From contig NZ_SLVM01000016.1 in assembly GCF_004339675.1 (NCBI RefSeq), positions 20,412 through 84,411 on the forward strand: a stretch of DNA of 64,000 nt. Reading direction: 5' to 3'. A program made the position numbers and the translations under genes. The notes beneath the pieces are model-generated. The model searched no databases. It was not told where the DNA came from and was given only the letters and a program-made list of their open reading frames with translations. Below, piece by piece: positions 28,668 through 38,221 of this stretch (position 1 is the first letter of the stretch; each line of letters begins with the position of its first letter). This stretch comes from Rhodovulum steppense. Its GTDB lineage: Bacteria; Pseudomonadota; Alphaproteobacteria; Rhodobacterales; Rhodobacteraceae.

Positions 28668-29753
28668 TCAGCCCGGGACGTGAACCGGCGCGGGCGCGGG
28701 GCCGCCCTCGACCAGCCGGAGGAAGGCGTCGATCTCGTCTTCGGTGGTGCACCAGGAACAGACGAGCCGGGCCGAAAGCGGCTGATCGCCGGGGCCCTCA
28801 AGCGACTGGTCCATCGGCCAGAGGTAATATTGCGCGCCCGCCTTCTGCGCCCGGCGGTGGCCTTCGCGCGGCCAGGCGGCGAACACCGCGTTGGCCTGGG
28901 TCGGGTGCAGCAGCGTGGCGCCGGGCAGCGCGGCCAGACCCGCCGAAAGTCGTGCCGCGGCATGGTTGGCACGCTCGGCCAGTTTCAGCCACAGATCGTC
29001 CTTGAGATAGGCCGCCATCTGGGCCGAAAGGTAGCGGTGCTTGGAAAACAGATGCCCGCCGCGCTTGCGCCGCAGTTCGAATTCCCAGGCGCGGGCGGGG
29101 TCGAACAGCACGACCGCCTCGACCCCCATCAGCCCGTTCTTGGTGCCGCCGAAGGACAGCACGTCGATGCCCGCCTTCCATGTCATCTCGGCCGGGCTGC
29201 ATCCGGCCGAGACCAGCGCATTGGCAAAGCGTGCGCCGTCCATGTGCACCGGCAGGTCTGCCGCCCGGGCAACGGCGCAGATCGCCGCCACCTCGGCGGG
29301 GGAATAGACCGCGCCCGCCTCGGTCGCGTTGGTGATCGTGACCGCGCCGCGCTGGACATTGTGCACGCCCGCCCGCGCGGTGAAGCCGATGGCGCGGGCC
29401 AGCGCGTCGGGGTCGACCTTTGCATGGTCGCCGCCCACCAGCGTCAGCTTGGCGCCGCCGGTGAAGAATTCGGGCGCGCCGCATTCGTCCTCTTCGACAT
29501 GGGCGTTCCGGTGGCAATAGACCGTGGCCCAGGGCGGGCAGAGGCAGGCCAGCGCCAGCGCATTCGCCGCGGTGCCGGTCGCGACCAGATAGACCTCGGC
29601 CTCGGGCGCCTCGAAGGCGATGCGGATCGCGTCGCGCACGTCGGTCGTGGTCACGTCATTGCCATAGGGCATGGTGTGGCCGTGATTGGCCTCGATCATC
29701 GCCTCCAGGATCTGGGGCGGGACGGGCGCGGTGTTGTCCGAGGCGAAATGCAC
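28668..29753 (-). CDS. ltaE: Low-specificity L-threonine aldolase
   Basis: A 361-residue PLP enzyme that splits L-threonine or allo-threonine into glycine and acetaldehyde. Family blocks: FASDNTAPVPPQILEAM at the start, ATGTAANALAL, VHMDGARFANAL (with the Asp contacting PLP) and SFGGTKNG with the PLP-binding lysine. I use the GTG at 29753 because GAGGAG lies eight bases upstream and the protein then begins at the conserved FASDN; a TTG at 29759 overlaps the upstream stop but is only two bases from that ribosome site. Third in a run with ribF and the YcgN-like gene. Confidence 0.9.
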   Translation of the reverse strand: MHFASDNTAPVPPQILEAMIEANHGHTMPYGNDVTTTDVRDAIRIAFEAPEAEVYLVATGTAANALALACLCPPWATVYCHRNAHVEEDECGAPEFFTGGAKLTLVGGDHAKVDPDALARAIGFTARAGVHNVQRGAVTITNATEAGAVYSPAEVAAICAVARAADLPVHMDGARFANALVSAGCSPAEMTWKAGIDVLSFGGTKNGLMGVEAVVLFDPARAWEFELRRKRGGHLFSKHRYLSAQMAAYLKDDLWLKLAERANHAAARLSAGLAALPGATLLHPTQANAVFAAWPREGHRRAQKAGAQYYLWPMDQSLEGPGDQPLSARLVCSWCTTEDEIDAFLRLVEGGPAPAPVHVPG

Positions 29754-29755
29754 GA

Positions 29756-30226
29756 TCAAAGCTCCTCTTCGATGATGTGGTCTTCCCACTCGTCGAGGGG
29801 AATATCGAATTCGGGCAGTGTCCAGCCCCTTACCGATGCGCCCGCCCGGTGAACGCTTTCTGTATCGCCCGAGACCAGCGGGTGCCAGTCGGCAAGCGGC
29901 TTGCCCTCCCAGACCCGACGATAGGCGCAGGAGGCGGGCATCCAATAGGCGATCTCGGCGATGTTTTTCGGCGTCAGCACCACGCATTCGGGCACGATGG
30001 CCTTGCGGCAGTCGTAATTGCCGCAGCGGCAGGTGTCATCGTCCAGCAGACGACAGGCGATGCGGGTAAAGACCACCTCGCCGGTATCGGCATCTTCCAG
30101 CTTGTTCAGGCAGCACTTGCCGCAGCCGTCGCAGAGCGCCTCCCATTCGCGGGGGGTCAGCTTCTTCATCGGCACCTTTTCCCAGAAGCGGGGGCGCAGG
30201 CCGGTGCGGTCGATGGGGTCGGGCAT
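29756..30226 (-). CDS. YcgN / UPF0260 family cysteine-cluster protein
   Basis: A 156-residue protein with a cysteine cluster: CDGCGKCC near 32-39, then ACRLL, DTCRCGNYDCR near 65-75 and later single cysteines. This matches the UPF0260 / YcgN family, which resembles Fe-S or zinc-binding CxxCxxCC proteins of unknown function. It sits between ribF (three bases upstream) and ltaE (two bases downstream), so translation of the three is linked. Start alternatives include an internal Met at residue 20 (MKKLTPREWEAL), which would match shorter family members. Confidence 0.85.
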   Translation of the reverse strand: MPDPIDRTGLRPRFWEKVPMKKLTPREWEALCDGCGKCCLNKLEDADTGEVVFTRIACRLLDDDTCRCGNYDCRKAIVPECVVLTPKNIAEIAYWMPASCAYRRVWEGKPLADWHPLVSGDTESVHRAGASVRGWTLPEFDIPLDEWEDHIIEEEL

Positions 30227-30229
30227 GGC

Positions 30230-31189
30230 TCAGGGCCGCCAGGGCAGGGGCGGGTCCTGGGCGAGGATCTCGCGGGCGCGGGTGCAATCCCGCTCGATCT
30301 GGGCGACCAGGGCGTTGAGGCTGTCATATTTCGCCTCGTCGCGCAGGAACTCGACCAGCGCGACCGACAGATGCGTGCCGTAGAGATCGCCCTTGAAGTC
30401 GAACAGGTAGCTTTCGCAGTTCGGGACATTCTCGCCGAACATCGGGCGCACCCCGATCGAGGCGACGCCGTCATGGCTGCCGACATGCGGGCCGGACAGC
30501 ACATCGACGCGCACGGCATAGACGCCGAAGCGGGGGCGGTGCAGGCCGTGGATCGACATGTTGGCGGTGGGATAGCCCAGCGCATGGCCGCGCGAATCGC
30601 CGTGCAGCACCTCGCCCTCGATCCGGTGCCAATGGCCCAGCATCGCGGCGGCATCGCGCGGGCGGCCATCGGTCAGCGCCTCGCGGATCGCGGTCGAGGA
30701 GACCTCGCCCGCGGCGTTTTCCAGCAGATCGGCGACGGTCACGCGGAAGCCCAGATCGTCGCCGAACCGGCGCAACGCGGCGACATCGCCCGCGCGGCCC
30801 TTGCCGAAGCGGAAATCCTGGCCGATGACGACATGGGCCAGCCCCAGCCCCTCATGCAGCACCTCGCGGGCGAAGGCCTCGGGGGTCAGGGCGGCCAGCC
30901 TGCCGTCGAAGGGCAGTTCATACAGGTGGTCGATGCCGAGTTTCGCCAGCCGGTTCGAGCGCGCCTCGGCATTCATCAGCCGGAACGGGGCGGCGTCGGG
31001 GGCGAAATGCTGGCGCGGATGGGGTTCGAAGGTGACGACGCCCAGCGGCACGCCGCGCCGGGCGGCCTCGGCCCGGGCAAGCTCGATCACGCTGCGATGG
31101 CCCAGATGCACGCCATCGAAATTGCCGATGGCGGCCACTGCGCCGCGCTCGCCCAGGGGGGCGCCTGCCCATGTCGTGAAGGTCTTCAT
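30230..31189 (-). CDS. ribF: Bifunctional riboflavin kinase / FAD synthetase
   Basis: A 319-residue enzyme that converts riboflavin to FMN and then FAD. The N-terminal nucleotidyltransferase domain (about 15-185) has AIGNFDGVHLGHR (21-32) as the HxGH-like ATP site and EVSSTAIREAL near 165 in place of the usual ISSTxIR motif. The C-terminal kinase domain (about 190-315) has GYPTANM and the GxxxVGxRPxFG-like GVRPMFG block. The ATG at 31189 is chosen because the upstream open frame is short and Pro-rich. Good length match to E. coli RibF (313). Confidence 0.95.
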   Translation of the reverse strand: MKTFTTWAGAPLGERGAVAAIGNFDGVHLGHRSVIELARAEAARRGVPLGVVTFEPHPRQHFAPDAAPFRLMNAEARSNRLAKLGIDHLYELPFDGRLAALTPEAFAREVLHEGLGLAHVVIGQDFRFGKGRAGDVAALRRFGDDLGFRVTVADLLENAAGEVSSTAIREALTDGRPRDAAAMLGHWHRIEGEVLHGDSRGHALGYPTANMSIHGLHRPRFGVYAVRVDVLSGPHVGSHDGVASIGVRPMFGENVPNCESYLFDFKGDLYGTHLSVALVEFLRDEAKYDSLNALVAQIERDCTRAREILAQDPPLPWRP

Positions 31190-31221
31190 CGGCCCCGGAT
31201 TGCACCCAAGGCCGGGCGGCG

Positions 31222-31665
31222 TCAATCGAATTTCTTGGTCGGCGCCAGCACCGTCGCCTCGCCCTTGAGCACCGGCTTGCCATTGACCAGGCAGCGGGTG
31301 TCCAGCGTCACGCGGCGCTTGCCGTAGTCGATGGCCATCACCTCGACCTCGGCCAGGACGACATCGCCGGGGCGCACGGGGGCGAGGAATTTCAGGGTCT
31401 GGCCCAGGTAGATCGTGCCATGGCCCGGAAGCTGTTCGCCGATCACCGCCGAGATAAGCCCCGCGGTCAGCATGCCATGCGCGATGCGGCCCTCGAAGAT
31501 CGTCGCCATCGCGTAATCGTCGTCCAGATGCACCGGGTTGCGGTCGGTCGAGACCTCGGCAAACATCTCGATATCGCGGTCCGTCACTTCCTTGCGGAGG
31601 TGGCGGATCATGCCGATCTCGAGATCCTCGATGCAGATGGTTCCGCGTGGCATGTTGTCGAGCAT
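31222..31665 (-). CDS. MaoC-family (R)-specific enoyl-CoA hydratase
   Basis: A 147-residue hot-dog fold protein. The hydratase-2 motif is present in full: FAEVSTDRNPVHLD with the catalytic Asp and His, followed by GRIAHGMLTAGLIS. This matches PhaJ-type enzymes, which hydrate trans-2-enoyl-CoA to (R)-3-hydroxyacyl-CoA and can feed polyhydroxyalkanoate synthesis. The ATG at 31665 has GGGGAG about eight bases upstream. A good promoter lies at 31700-31728. No other fatty-acid or PHA genes are adjacent, so the physiological substrate is inferred. Confidence 0.87.
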   Translation of the reverse strand: MLDNMPRGTICIEDLEIGMIRHLRKEVTDRDIEMFAEVSTDRNPVHLDDDYAMATIFEGRIAHGMLTAGLISAVIGEQLPGHGTIYLGQTLKFLAPVRPGDVVLAEVEVMAIDYGKRRVTLDTRCLVNGKPVLKGEATVLAPTKKFD

Positions 31666-31699
31666 TCCCCCGGCTCCCCGGATTCTGATGTTGCAGCGC

Positions 31700-31728
31700 A
31701 GCATAGCGAAGCCGATCCGAGGCTGCAA
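31700..31728 (-). promoter_or_regulatory. Predicted promoter of the MaoC gene
   Basis: On the minus strand TTGCAG (31723-31728), 17 bases, then TATGCT (31700-31705), about 35 bases upstream of the start codon. The -10 runs into a TGC/GCA-rich stretch, and a perfect CGCAAC-TTT-GTTGCG hairpin (31768-31782) lies 40 bases further upstream. Confidence 0.5.
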
Positions 31729-31795
31729 CGACGAAGGGTAATATACCGTTACGGAAGATGCGAGTGTCGCAACTTTGTTGCGTGCGGGGGCTGGC

Positions 31796-32665
31796 CTAGC
31801 GCAGGAAGCCCATGGCGTAGGTGGGGCTGGCCATTTCGCGGGAGAGAAAGGCGTTCAGCGCGGCGGGGTCGGGGTCGCGCGCGGTGTTCGTTTCCTGCGC
31901 GGCCAGCCCGCCGGTGATGAAGAGCGAATCGAGATCCTCGCCCAGCGCGCCGCGAATGTCGGTCGCGATGCCGTCGCCGATGCAGAGGATCTGGTAATCG
32001 GGCACCTCGGCGATCTGTGCCAGCCGCTGGCGGGCAAGGTCGTAGATCGGCGGGTGCGGCTTGCCGAAGTAAAGGCTTTCGCCGCCCATCTCGGTATAAA
32101 GCTGCGCGACCGCGCCGCCGCACCATTCCCGCGTCTCGCCCCGGTCCACGACGATATCGGGATTGGCGCAGAGCAGCTTCAGGCCTTTGTTCTTGGCGTA
32201 AAGCAGCTGCGGGCGCAGGTCGGCGGGGTCGGCATGGGCGTCGAAGGGGCCGGTGCAGACGATGCCCTCGGCCTGATCGAGCGGGACACGCTCGATCGCG
32301 ACGGGGTTCTGGACGATGCGGATCGGGTCGAAGAAGGACTCGTCCTCGTCGGTGCCCATGAAGAAGACCCGCTGCCCGACCGCGCCGCGGAACATCGCCA
32401 TGCGGGCGGCATCGCCCGAGGTGGCGATGGTGTCCCAGCAATCGGTGGGCACGCCGATCCGGTCAAGCTGGCCCTCGACCGCCTTGCGATGGCGCGGCGC
32501 GTTGGTCAGCAGCACCACCACGCCGCCGCCTGCCTTGTAGTGCTGCAACGCAGCGACGGCCTCGGGGAACGGCTCGCGCCCATTGTGAACGCAGCCCCAC
32601 AGATCGACGAAAAGCGCGCGGTAGCGGGCGGAGACCTCGTCGAGGCGGTCGATGATCTGCGTCAT
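31796..32665 (-). CDS. TIGR01459-type HAD hydrolase (NagD-like)
   Basis: A 289-residue HAD-superfamily phosphatase of the class IIA (NagD) type. Motif I is FVDLWGCVHNG (D21), motif II VVLLTNAPR, and the late acidic motif CIGDGIATDIRGA near 245. The YFGKPHPPIYDLA stretch gives the motif III lysine. TIGR01459 proteins are common in alphaproteobacteria and often annotated as sugar phosphatases, but the substrate is not proven. It is 45 bases downstream of the pyrophosphatase gene and probably shares its transcript. Confidence 0.9.
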   Translation of the reverse strand: MTQIIDRLDEVSARYRALFVDLWGCVHNGREPFPEAVAALQHYKAGGGVVVLLTNAPRHRKAVEGQLDRIGVPTDCWDTIATSGDAARMAMFRGAVGQRVFFMGTDEDESFFDPIRIVQNPVAIERVPLDQAEGIVCTGPFDAHADPADLRPQLLYAKNKGLKLLCANPDIVVDRGETREWCGGAVAQLYTEMGGESLYFGKPHPPIYDLARQRLAQIAEVPDYQILCIGDGIATDIRGALGEDLDSLFITGGLAAQETNTARDPDPAALNAFLSREMASPTYAMGFLR

Positions 32666-32710
32666 GGGCGGTCCTTGAAGCGGGGCGCCGCGATGGGCGC
32701 CCCCTTGGGG

Positions 32711-33631
32711 TCAGAGTTGCAGGGCGGGCAGGATCTGCTTTTTCCGGCTCATGATGCCGGGCAGAACGACGGTGTCGCCCGCGACCGTGGCGCCAAAGCT
32801 CTTCTCGGCCACGGTCTTGACCAGATCGTTCGGCACCAGCAGCGTCGCCTCCTCGCGCAGGATGTCGACGACGAACAGAAGCACCTGGTCGGCGCCGTCT
32901 TCCTGCGCCACGGTGACCATCGACTCCATCAGGCTGGCCTTGCGGTCGAGCACGGTTTTCGGCGAGGTGGTTTCCAGAACCGAAACGCGGAACTGCTTGC
33001 CCGCGATCTCGAACTCCTTGGAATCCATCCGCAGCAGTTCCGCGTCCGAGAAGGCCGAGACGTCGGATTTCGCGGCGAACATCTCGGCGGCGTAATCGGG
33101 GATCGAGACGCCCAGATCGGCGGCCAGCGCCTCGGCCAGCGCCTTGTCCGCGGGCGTCGTGGTGGGCGAGCGGAATTCCAGCGTGTCGGACAGGATGCAG
33201 GACAGCATCGTGCCCTTGATCGCCGCGGGCATCTTCGCGGCGTCCGCGCCCATCAGGTCGTGCATGATGGTGGCGGTGCAGGCGACGGGGCGCACGGTGA
33301 TGTCGATGGGCGCGCGCGTCTTGAGCCCGCCGACCAGCATGTGATGGTCGATCAGCGCGATCACGTTCGCCTCGTTGATCGAGGCGGGCAGTTCCGCGGG
33401 GTTGTTGGTGTCCACGACCACCACATCCTCGCCCGCCGCGACATCGGCGATGATCTCGGGCTGGTCGAGACCCCAGCGGCCGAGCACGAATTTCGCCTCG
33501 GTATTGGGCTCGCCCAGCAGCTTCGCCTCGGCCTTGCGGCCCTGGATTTCGGAGAGATACCACGCCCAGATGATCGGCGAGCCGGTGGAATCGGTGTCGG
33601 GAGACTTGTGGCCAAGGACCTTGATCGTCAT
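32711..33631 (-). CDS. ppaC: Manganese-dependent (type II) inorganic pyrophosphatase
   Basis: A 306-residue DHH-superfamily pyrophosphatase. Metal-binding motifs are visible: GHKSPDTDS (H8, D12, D14), VVVVDTNNP, the DHH motif in LIDHHMLVGG, and the C-terminal SRKKQILP substrate-phosphate site. Type II enzymes hydrolyse PPi with Mn or Co and are faster than type I; they are best known from Firmicutes but occur in Rhodobacteraceae. It has its own promoter at 33669-33697. The length matches the family (about 307-310). Confidence 0.95.
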   Translation of the reverse strand: MTIKVLGHKSPDTDSTGSPIIWAWYLSEIQGRKAEAKLLGEPNTEAKFVLGRWGLDQPEIIADVAAGEDVVVVDTNNPAELPASINEANVIALIDHHMLVGGLKTRAPIDITVRPVACTATIMHDLMGADAAKMPAAIKGTMLSCILSDTLEFRSPTTTPADKALAEALAADLGVSIPDYAAEMFAAKSDVSAFSDAELLRMDSKEFEIAGKQFRVSVLETTSPKTVLDRKASLMESMVTVAQEDGADQVLLFVVDILREEATLLVPNDLVKTVAEKSFGATVAGDTVVLPGIMSRKKQILPALQL

Positions 33632-33668
33632 GGGGATGTCCGCTTGTCAGGAATGTCGGTCGGGCGTC

Positions 33669-33697
33669 CTTATAGGCAGGGGCGCGGGGCTTGTCAC
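33669..33697 (-). promoter_or_regulatory. Predicted ppaC promoter
   Basis: On the minus strand GTGACA (33692-33697), 17 bases, TATAAG (33669-33674). The expected start point is about 30 bases upstream of the ppaC ATG. Confidence 0.55.
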
Positions 33698-33782
33698 GGG
33701 GGCGGCGGGCGAAGCTTTCGTGACGGTGGGCGCGCCGTGTTTTAAAGGGGGCGGCGCGAGAATTTTTTCGCCCTGCGGCTTC

Positions 33783-33811
33783 TTGACAGGCATTCGGCTT
33801 GTGCCTAACTC
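33783..33811 (+). promoter_or_regulatory. groESL promoter
   Basis: TTGACA (33783-33788), a 17-base spacer and TAACTC (33806-33811), immediately upstream of the CIRCE element. The CTTGACA-type -35 is compatible with sigma70 or a heat-shock sigma factor. Confidence 0.65.
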
Positions 33812-33818
33812 AGCGGCG

Positions 33819-33845
33819 TTAGCACTCGATGGGTACGAGTGACAA
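33819..33845 (+). promoter_or_regulatory. CIRCE element (HrcA operator)
   Basis: TTAGCACTC-N9-GAGTGACAA. The left arm is a perfect match to the CIRCE consensus; the right arm (consensus GAGTGCTAA) has two changes. It begins eight bases after the -10, so bound HrcA would block initiation of groESL. Confidence 0.88.
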
Positions 33846-33878
33846 CAGATCATACCCTGAACCAAGGAGCGTTCAAAG

Positions 33879-34166
33879 ATGGCATTCAAACCGCTGCATG
33901 ACCGGGTTCTGGTCCGCCGTGTCGAAAGCGACGAGAAGACCAAAGGCGGTCTGATCATTCCCGACAGCGCGAAGGAAAAACCGGCCGAGGGCGAAGTCAT
34001 CGCCTGTGGCGAAGGTGCCCGCAAGGATTCCGGCGAGCTGATCGAGATGGCCGTGAAAGCCGGTGACCGCGTCCTCTTCGGCAAGTGGTCGGGCACCGAG
34101 GTGACGATCGACGGCGAAGACCTGCTGATCATGAAGGAAAGCGACATCCTCGGCGTCATCGCCTGA
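33879..34166 (+). CDS. groES: Co-chaperonin GroES
   Basis: The 95-residue co-chaperonin that caps GroEL. It starts [14 protein letters not shown], has the mobile-loop region [20 protein letters not shown] (about 18-37) and ends with the dome and C-terminal strand ILGVIA. The start at 33879 is preceded by AAGGAG at good spacing. It is expressed with groEL (42 bases downstream) from the CIRCE-regulated promoter. Confidence 0.98.
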   Translation: MAFKPLHDRVLVRRVESDEKTKGGLIIPDSAKEKPAEGEVIACGEGARKDSGELIEMAVKAGDRVLFGKWSGTEVTIDGEDLLIMKESDILGVIA

Positions 34167-34184
34167 GCCGTCGCAGAAACGTAA

Positions 34185-35852
<1,668 letters not shown>

Positions 35853-35877
35853 GCCATCCCTCGGGATGGATCGGAAT

Positions 35878-35908
35878 GGGGCCGCGTTTCGCGGCCCCTT
35901 CTTTTTTT
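35878..35908 (+). terminator. groEL terminator
   Basis: A perfect nine-base stem GGGGCCGCG / CGCGGCCCC with a TTT loop, followed by TTCTTTTTTT. The clearest rho-independent terminator in the window. A near copy lies at 36634. Confidence 0.92.
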
Positions 35909-35959
35909 GTCCCGGCGCGCGTATCTGGAAACGGTCGGACTGTTGACGGAGTGGGGTCG

Positions 35960-36598
35960 ATGACACGCAAGCCCGGCCTGCTGGCCGCTTCATGCCTCGC
36001 GTTCATCGCGGGAAGCGCCCAGGCAGAAATCTGCGACTACAAACCCTCGAAGCTCGTCGGAAATGCGGCGACGGCGGTGGGGGCGTCCGTCGCCGGTGGT
36101 GCCGACGCCGCGGGTATCGCGTTGAAGGCGGCGGGGTATTACACGCTGTTGCATTCAGGGTCCGGCCTGACCCTGCTGGGATCGACGGCGGCCGGGGCGT
36201 CGGCGGCCGGAACCGTCGGAATTATCGCCGGGACGGCCGGTGCCATCGGCAGCATCGGAAGCGTGCTGATGGCTCCGGTAACGGTCGCTCTGGGCGCGGT
36301 CGCGTTCGTCGGCGCGGGGGCCTATGAGGGATTCTGTTACTTCCGGGTGGATCGTGTCACCGACCCCTATGATGTCCGACGGATCATCGAGAGCATCGCC
36401 GCCAATGACGACGCGGTTGCAATCGTCCGCACGGCGGACGGGGATGCGATGGAACTTCGGACCGATGGTGCTGTCGATACGTTCCTCTTGCGCAACCTGT
36501 ATATCGCAGACGGCCAGTTGAAGCATCGGAAATGGGGGCCGGTTCCGAACCGGACACTCGGGCCGATCGTCTTCGCGGTGCCGCAAGAGGTGGAATAG
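35960..36598 (+). CDS. Secreted or membrane-associated protein of unknown function
   Basis: A 212-residue product that I cannot assign. It has a signal peptide (basic start, hydrophobic core, SAQA cleavage site near 24). A Gly/Ala/Ser-rich hydrophobic stretch from about 60 to 125 could form two or three short membrane segments, and the C-terminal 80 residues are soluble with alternating charged strands. Three cysteines occur, one in EICDY, one in GFCYF. ATG at 35960 has GGAGTGGGG upstream. Codon choice is less G/C-extreme than in groEL or xdhA. It stands alone between two almost identical terminators. Confidence 0.7.
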   Translation: MTRKPGLLAASCLAFIAGSAQAEICDYKPSKLVGNAATAVGASVAGGADAAGIALKAAGYYTLLHSGSGLTLLGSTAAGASAAGTVGIIAGTAGAIGSIGSVLMAPVTVALGAVAFVGAGAYEGFCYFRVDRVTDPYDVRRIIESIAANDDAVAIVRTADGDAMELRTDGAVDTFLLRNLYIADGQLKHRKWGPVPNRTLGPIVFAVPQEVE

Positions 36599-36633
36599 GG
36601 CGCCCGCGCCATCCATCCTCCGCGACGGATTGC

Positions 36634-36664
36634 AAGGGGGCCGCGTTCGCGGCCCCCTTTTCGT
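36634..36664 (+). terminator. Terminator after the orphan secreted protein
   Basis: Stem AAGGGGGCCGCG / CGCGGCCCCCTT (36634-36645, 36648-36659) followed by TTTCGTTG. The core is the same as the groEL terminator, and the GCCATCC sequence that precedes each hairpin is also shared. Confidence 0.85.
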
Positions 36665-36769
36665 TGCCCGGGGATTGGGCAGCGGGTGGGCGGGGCCGGG
36701 CCGGAATGCGGGGCGGATGTTGCCCCTGCGGCGGCTGCGCGTAGAGTGGCGGGGATGGAGGGACGCGCG

Positions 36770-38221
36770 ATGGATCACCGCCGGGAAATCAGATTCCTGC
36801 TGAATGGCGAGGAGGTTCGCCTGGCCGAGGTCGGCGCCGAGGACATGGCGCTGGATTTCCTGCGCCTTCGGCGTCGCCTGACCGGCACCAAGGAGGGCTG
36901 CGCCGAGGGCGATTGCGGGGCCTGCACGGTGCTGGTGGGGCGGCTGGCCGGGGGCGGGCTGGTCTATGAGCCGGTCAATGCCTGCATCCGCCCGCTGGCC
37001 ACGCTGGACGGCTGCCATGTGGTGACGGTCGAGCATCTGGCGGGGCCGGGAGGGGGCTTGCATCCGGTGCAGGCGGCGATGGTCGCGCATCACGGCAGCC
37101 AGTGCGGATTCTGCACGCCGGGGATCGTGATGGCGCTGGTGGCGCTGTGGCTTTCGACGCCTGCGCCGGGGCGCGAGGCGGTCGAGGAGGCGCTTCAGGG
37201 CAATCTGTGCCGCTGCACGGGCTATGCGCCGATCCTGCGCGCGGCCGAGGCGATGGACGGGTTCGGGGACCGTGCGGCCGATCCGCTGGTGACGGGCCGT
37301 GCCGAGGTCGCGGCGCGGCTGGCGGGGCTGCGCGACGGGCGGCGGGTCGAGGTGGCGCGTGGGGAAAGCCGGGCGATCCTGCCTGCGGATGTGGAGGATT
37401 TCGCCGCCCTTCTGGCCGAGATGCCCGACGCGGTGGTGGTGGCGGGGGCGACCGATGTGGGGCTGTGGGTGACCAAGGGGCTGCGGCGCATTTCGCCCGC
37501 GATCCTTGTCGGCCATCTCGATGCGCTGCGGCGGGTCGAGACGCGCGACGGCGCGCTGCATCTGGGCGCGGGCGCCAGCTATGCCGAGGCGCAAGGCCCG
37601 CTGGTCGCGGGTTTTCCGCATCTGGCGGGCTACTGGTCGCGGATCGGCGGGCCGCAGGTGCGCGCGGCGGGCACGATCGGGGGCAATATCGCGAACGGCT
37701 CGCCCATCGGGGACACGCCGCCCGCCTTGATCGCGCTGGGGGCCGAGGTGGTGCTGCGCCGGGGCGATGTGCGGCGGGTGCTGCCGCTGGAGGCGTTCTT
37801 TGTGGAGTATGGCCGACAGGACCGCGCGCCGGGGGAGTTCGTCGAGAGCCTGCGCATTCCGCTTTCGGGGCCGGGGACGCGGCATGCCGCCTACAAGATA
37901 TCGAAACGGCGGGACGAGGATATCTCGACCCTGGCCGCCGCCTTTGCCGTGACGGTCGAGGGCGGGATCGTGAGGGCGGCGCGGATCGCCCTTGGCGGCA
38001 TGGCCGGGGTGCCGAAGCGGGCCGCCCATGCCGAGGCGGCGCTGGTGGGGCGGCCATGGTGCGAGGCCTCGCTGGTCGCGGCCGCGGCGGATCTGCCGCG
38101 CGATTTCACGCCGCTGACCGACTGGCGCGGCACGGCCGAGTACCGGATGAAGGTCGCGCAGAACCTGTTCCGGCGGTTCTGGCTGGAGCAGGGCGAGGCC
38201 CGGACCGGAGGTGCGGCATGA
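36770..38221 (+). CDS. xdhA: Xanthine dehydrogenase small subunit XdhA
   Basis: A 483-residue subunit carrying two 2Fe-2S clusters and FAD. The plant-type cluster ligands are C44, C49, C52 and C72; the second cluster is C112-x2-C115 with C147-x-C149. The FAD-binding middle domain contains VVVAGATDVGLWVTK (about 220) and IGGNIANGSPIGDTPPALIALGA, read as the conserved FAD loop, and the CO-dehydrogenase flavoprotein C-terminal domain follows. GGAGGGA lies six bases before the ATG at 36770, which decides against the ATG at 36755. First of xdhABC. Confidence 0.95.
   Translation: MDHRREIRFLLNGEEVRLAEVGAEDMALDFLRLRRRLTGTKEGCAEGDCGACTVLVGRLAGGGLVYEPVNACIRPLATLDGCHVVTVEHLAGPGGGLHPVQAAMVAHHGSQCGFCTPGIVMALVALWLSTPAPGREAVEEALQGNLCRCTGYAPILRAAEAMDGFGDRAADPLVTGRAEVAARLAGLRDGRRVEVARGESRAILPADVEDFAALLAEMPDAVVVAGATDVGLWVTKGLRRISPAILVGHLDALRRVETRDGALHLGAGASYAEAQGPLVAGFPHLAGYWSRIGGPQVRAAGTIGGNIANGSPIGDTPPALIALGAEVVLRRGDVRRVLPLEAFFVEYGRQDRAPGEFVESLRIPLSGPGTRHAAYKISKRRDEDISTLAAAFAVTVEGGIVRAARIALGGMAGVPKRAAHAEAALVGRPWCEASLVAAAADLPRDFTPLTDWRGTAEYRMKVAQNLFRRFWLEQGEARTGGAA

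Noticed and set aside
28498..28683. A short plus-strand frame starting in the 11-base repeats
   Set aside because: No ribosome site, Arg/Gly-rich after the repeat, and it runs through the ltaE terminator.
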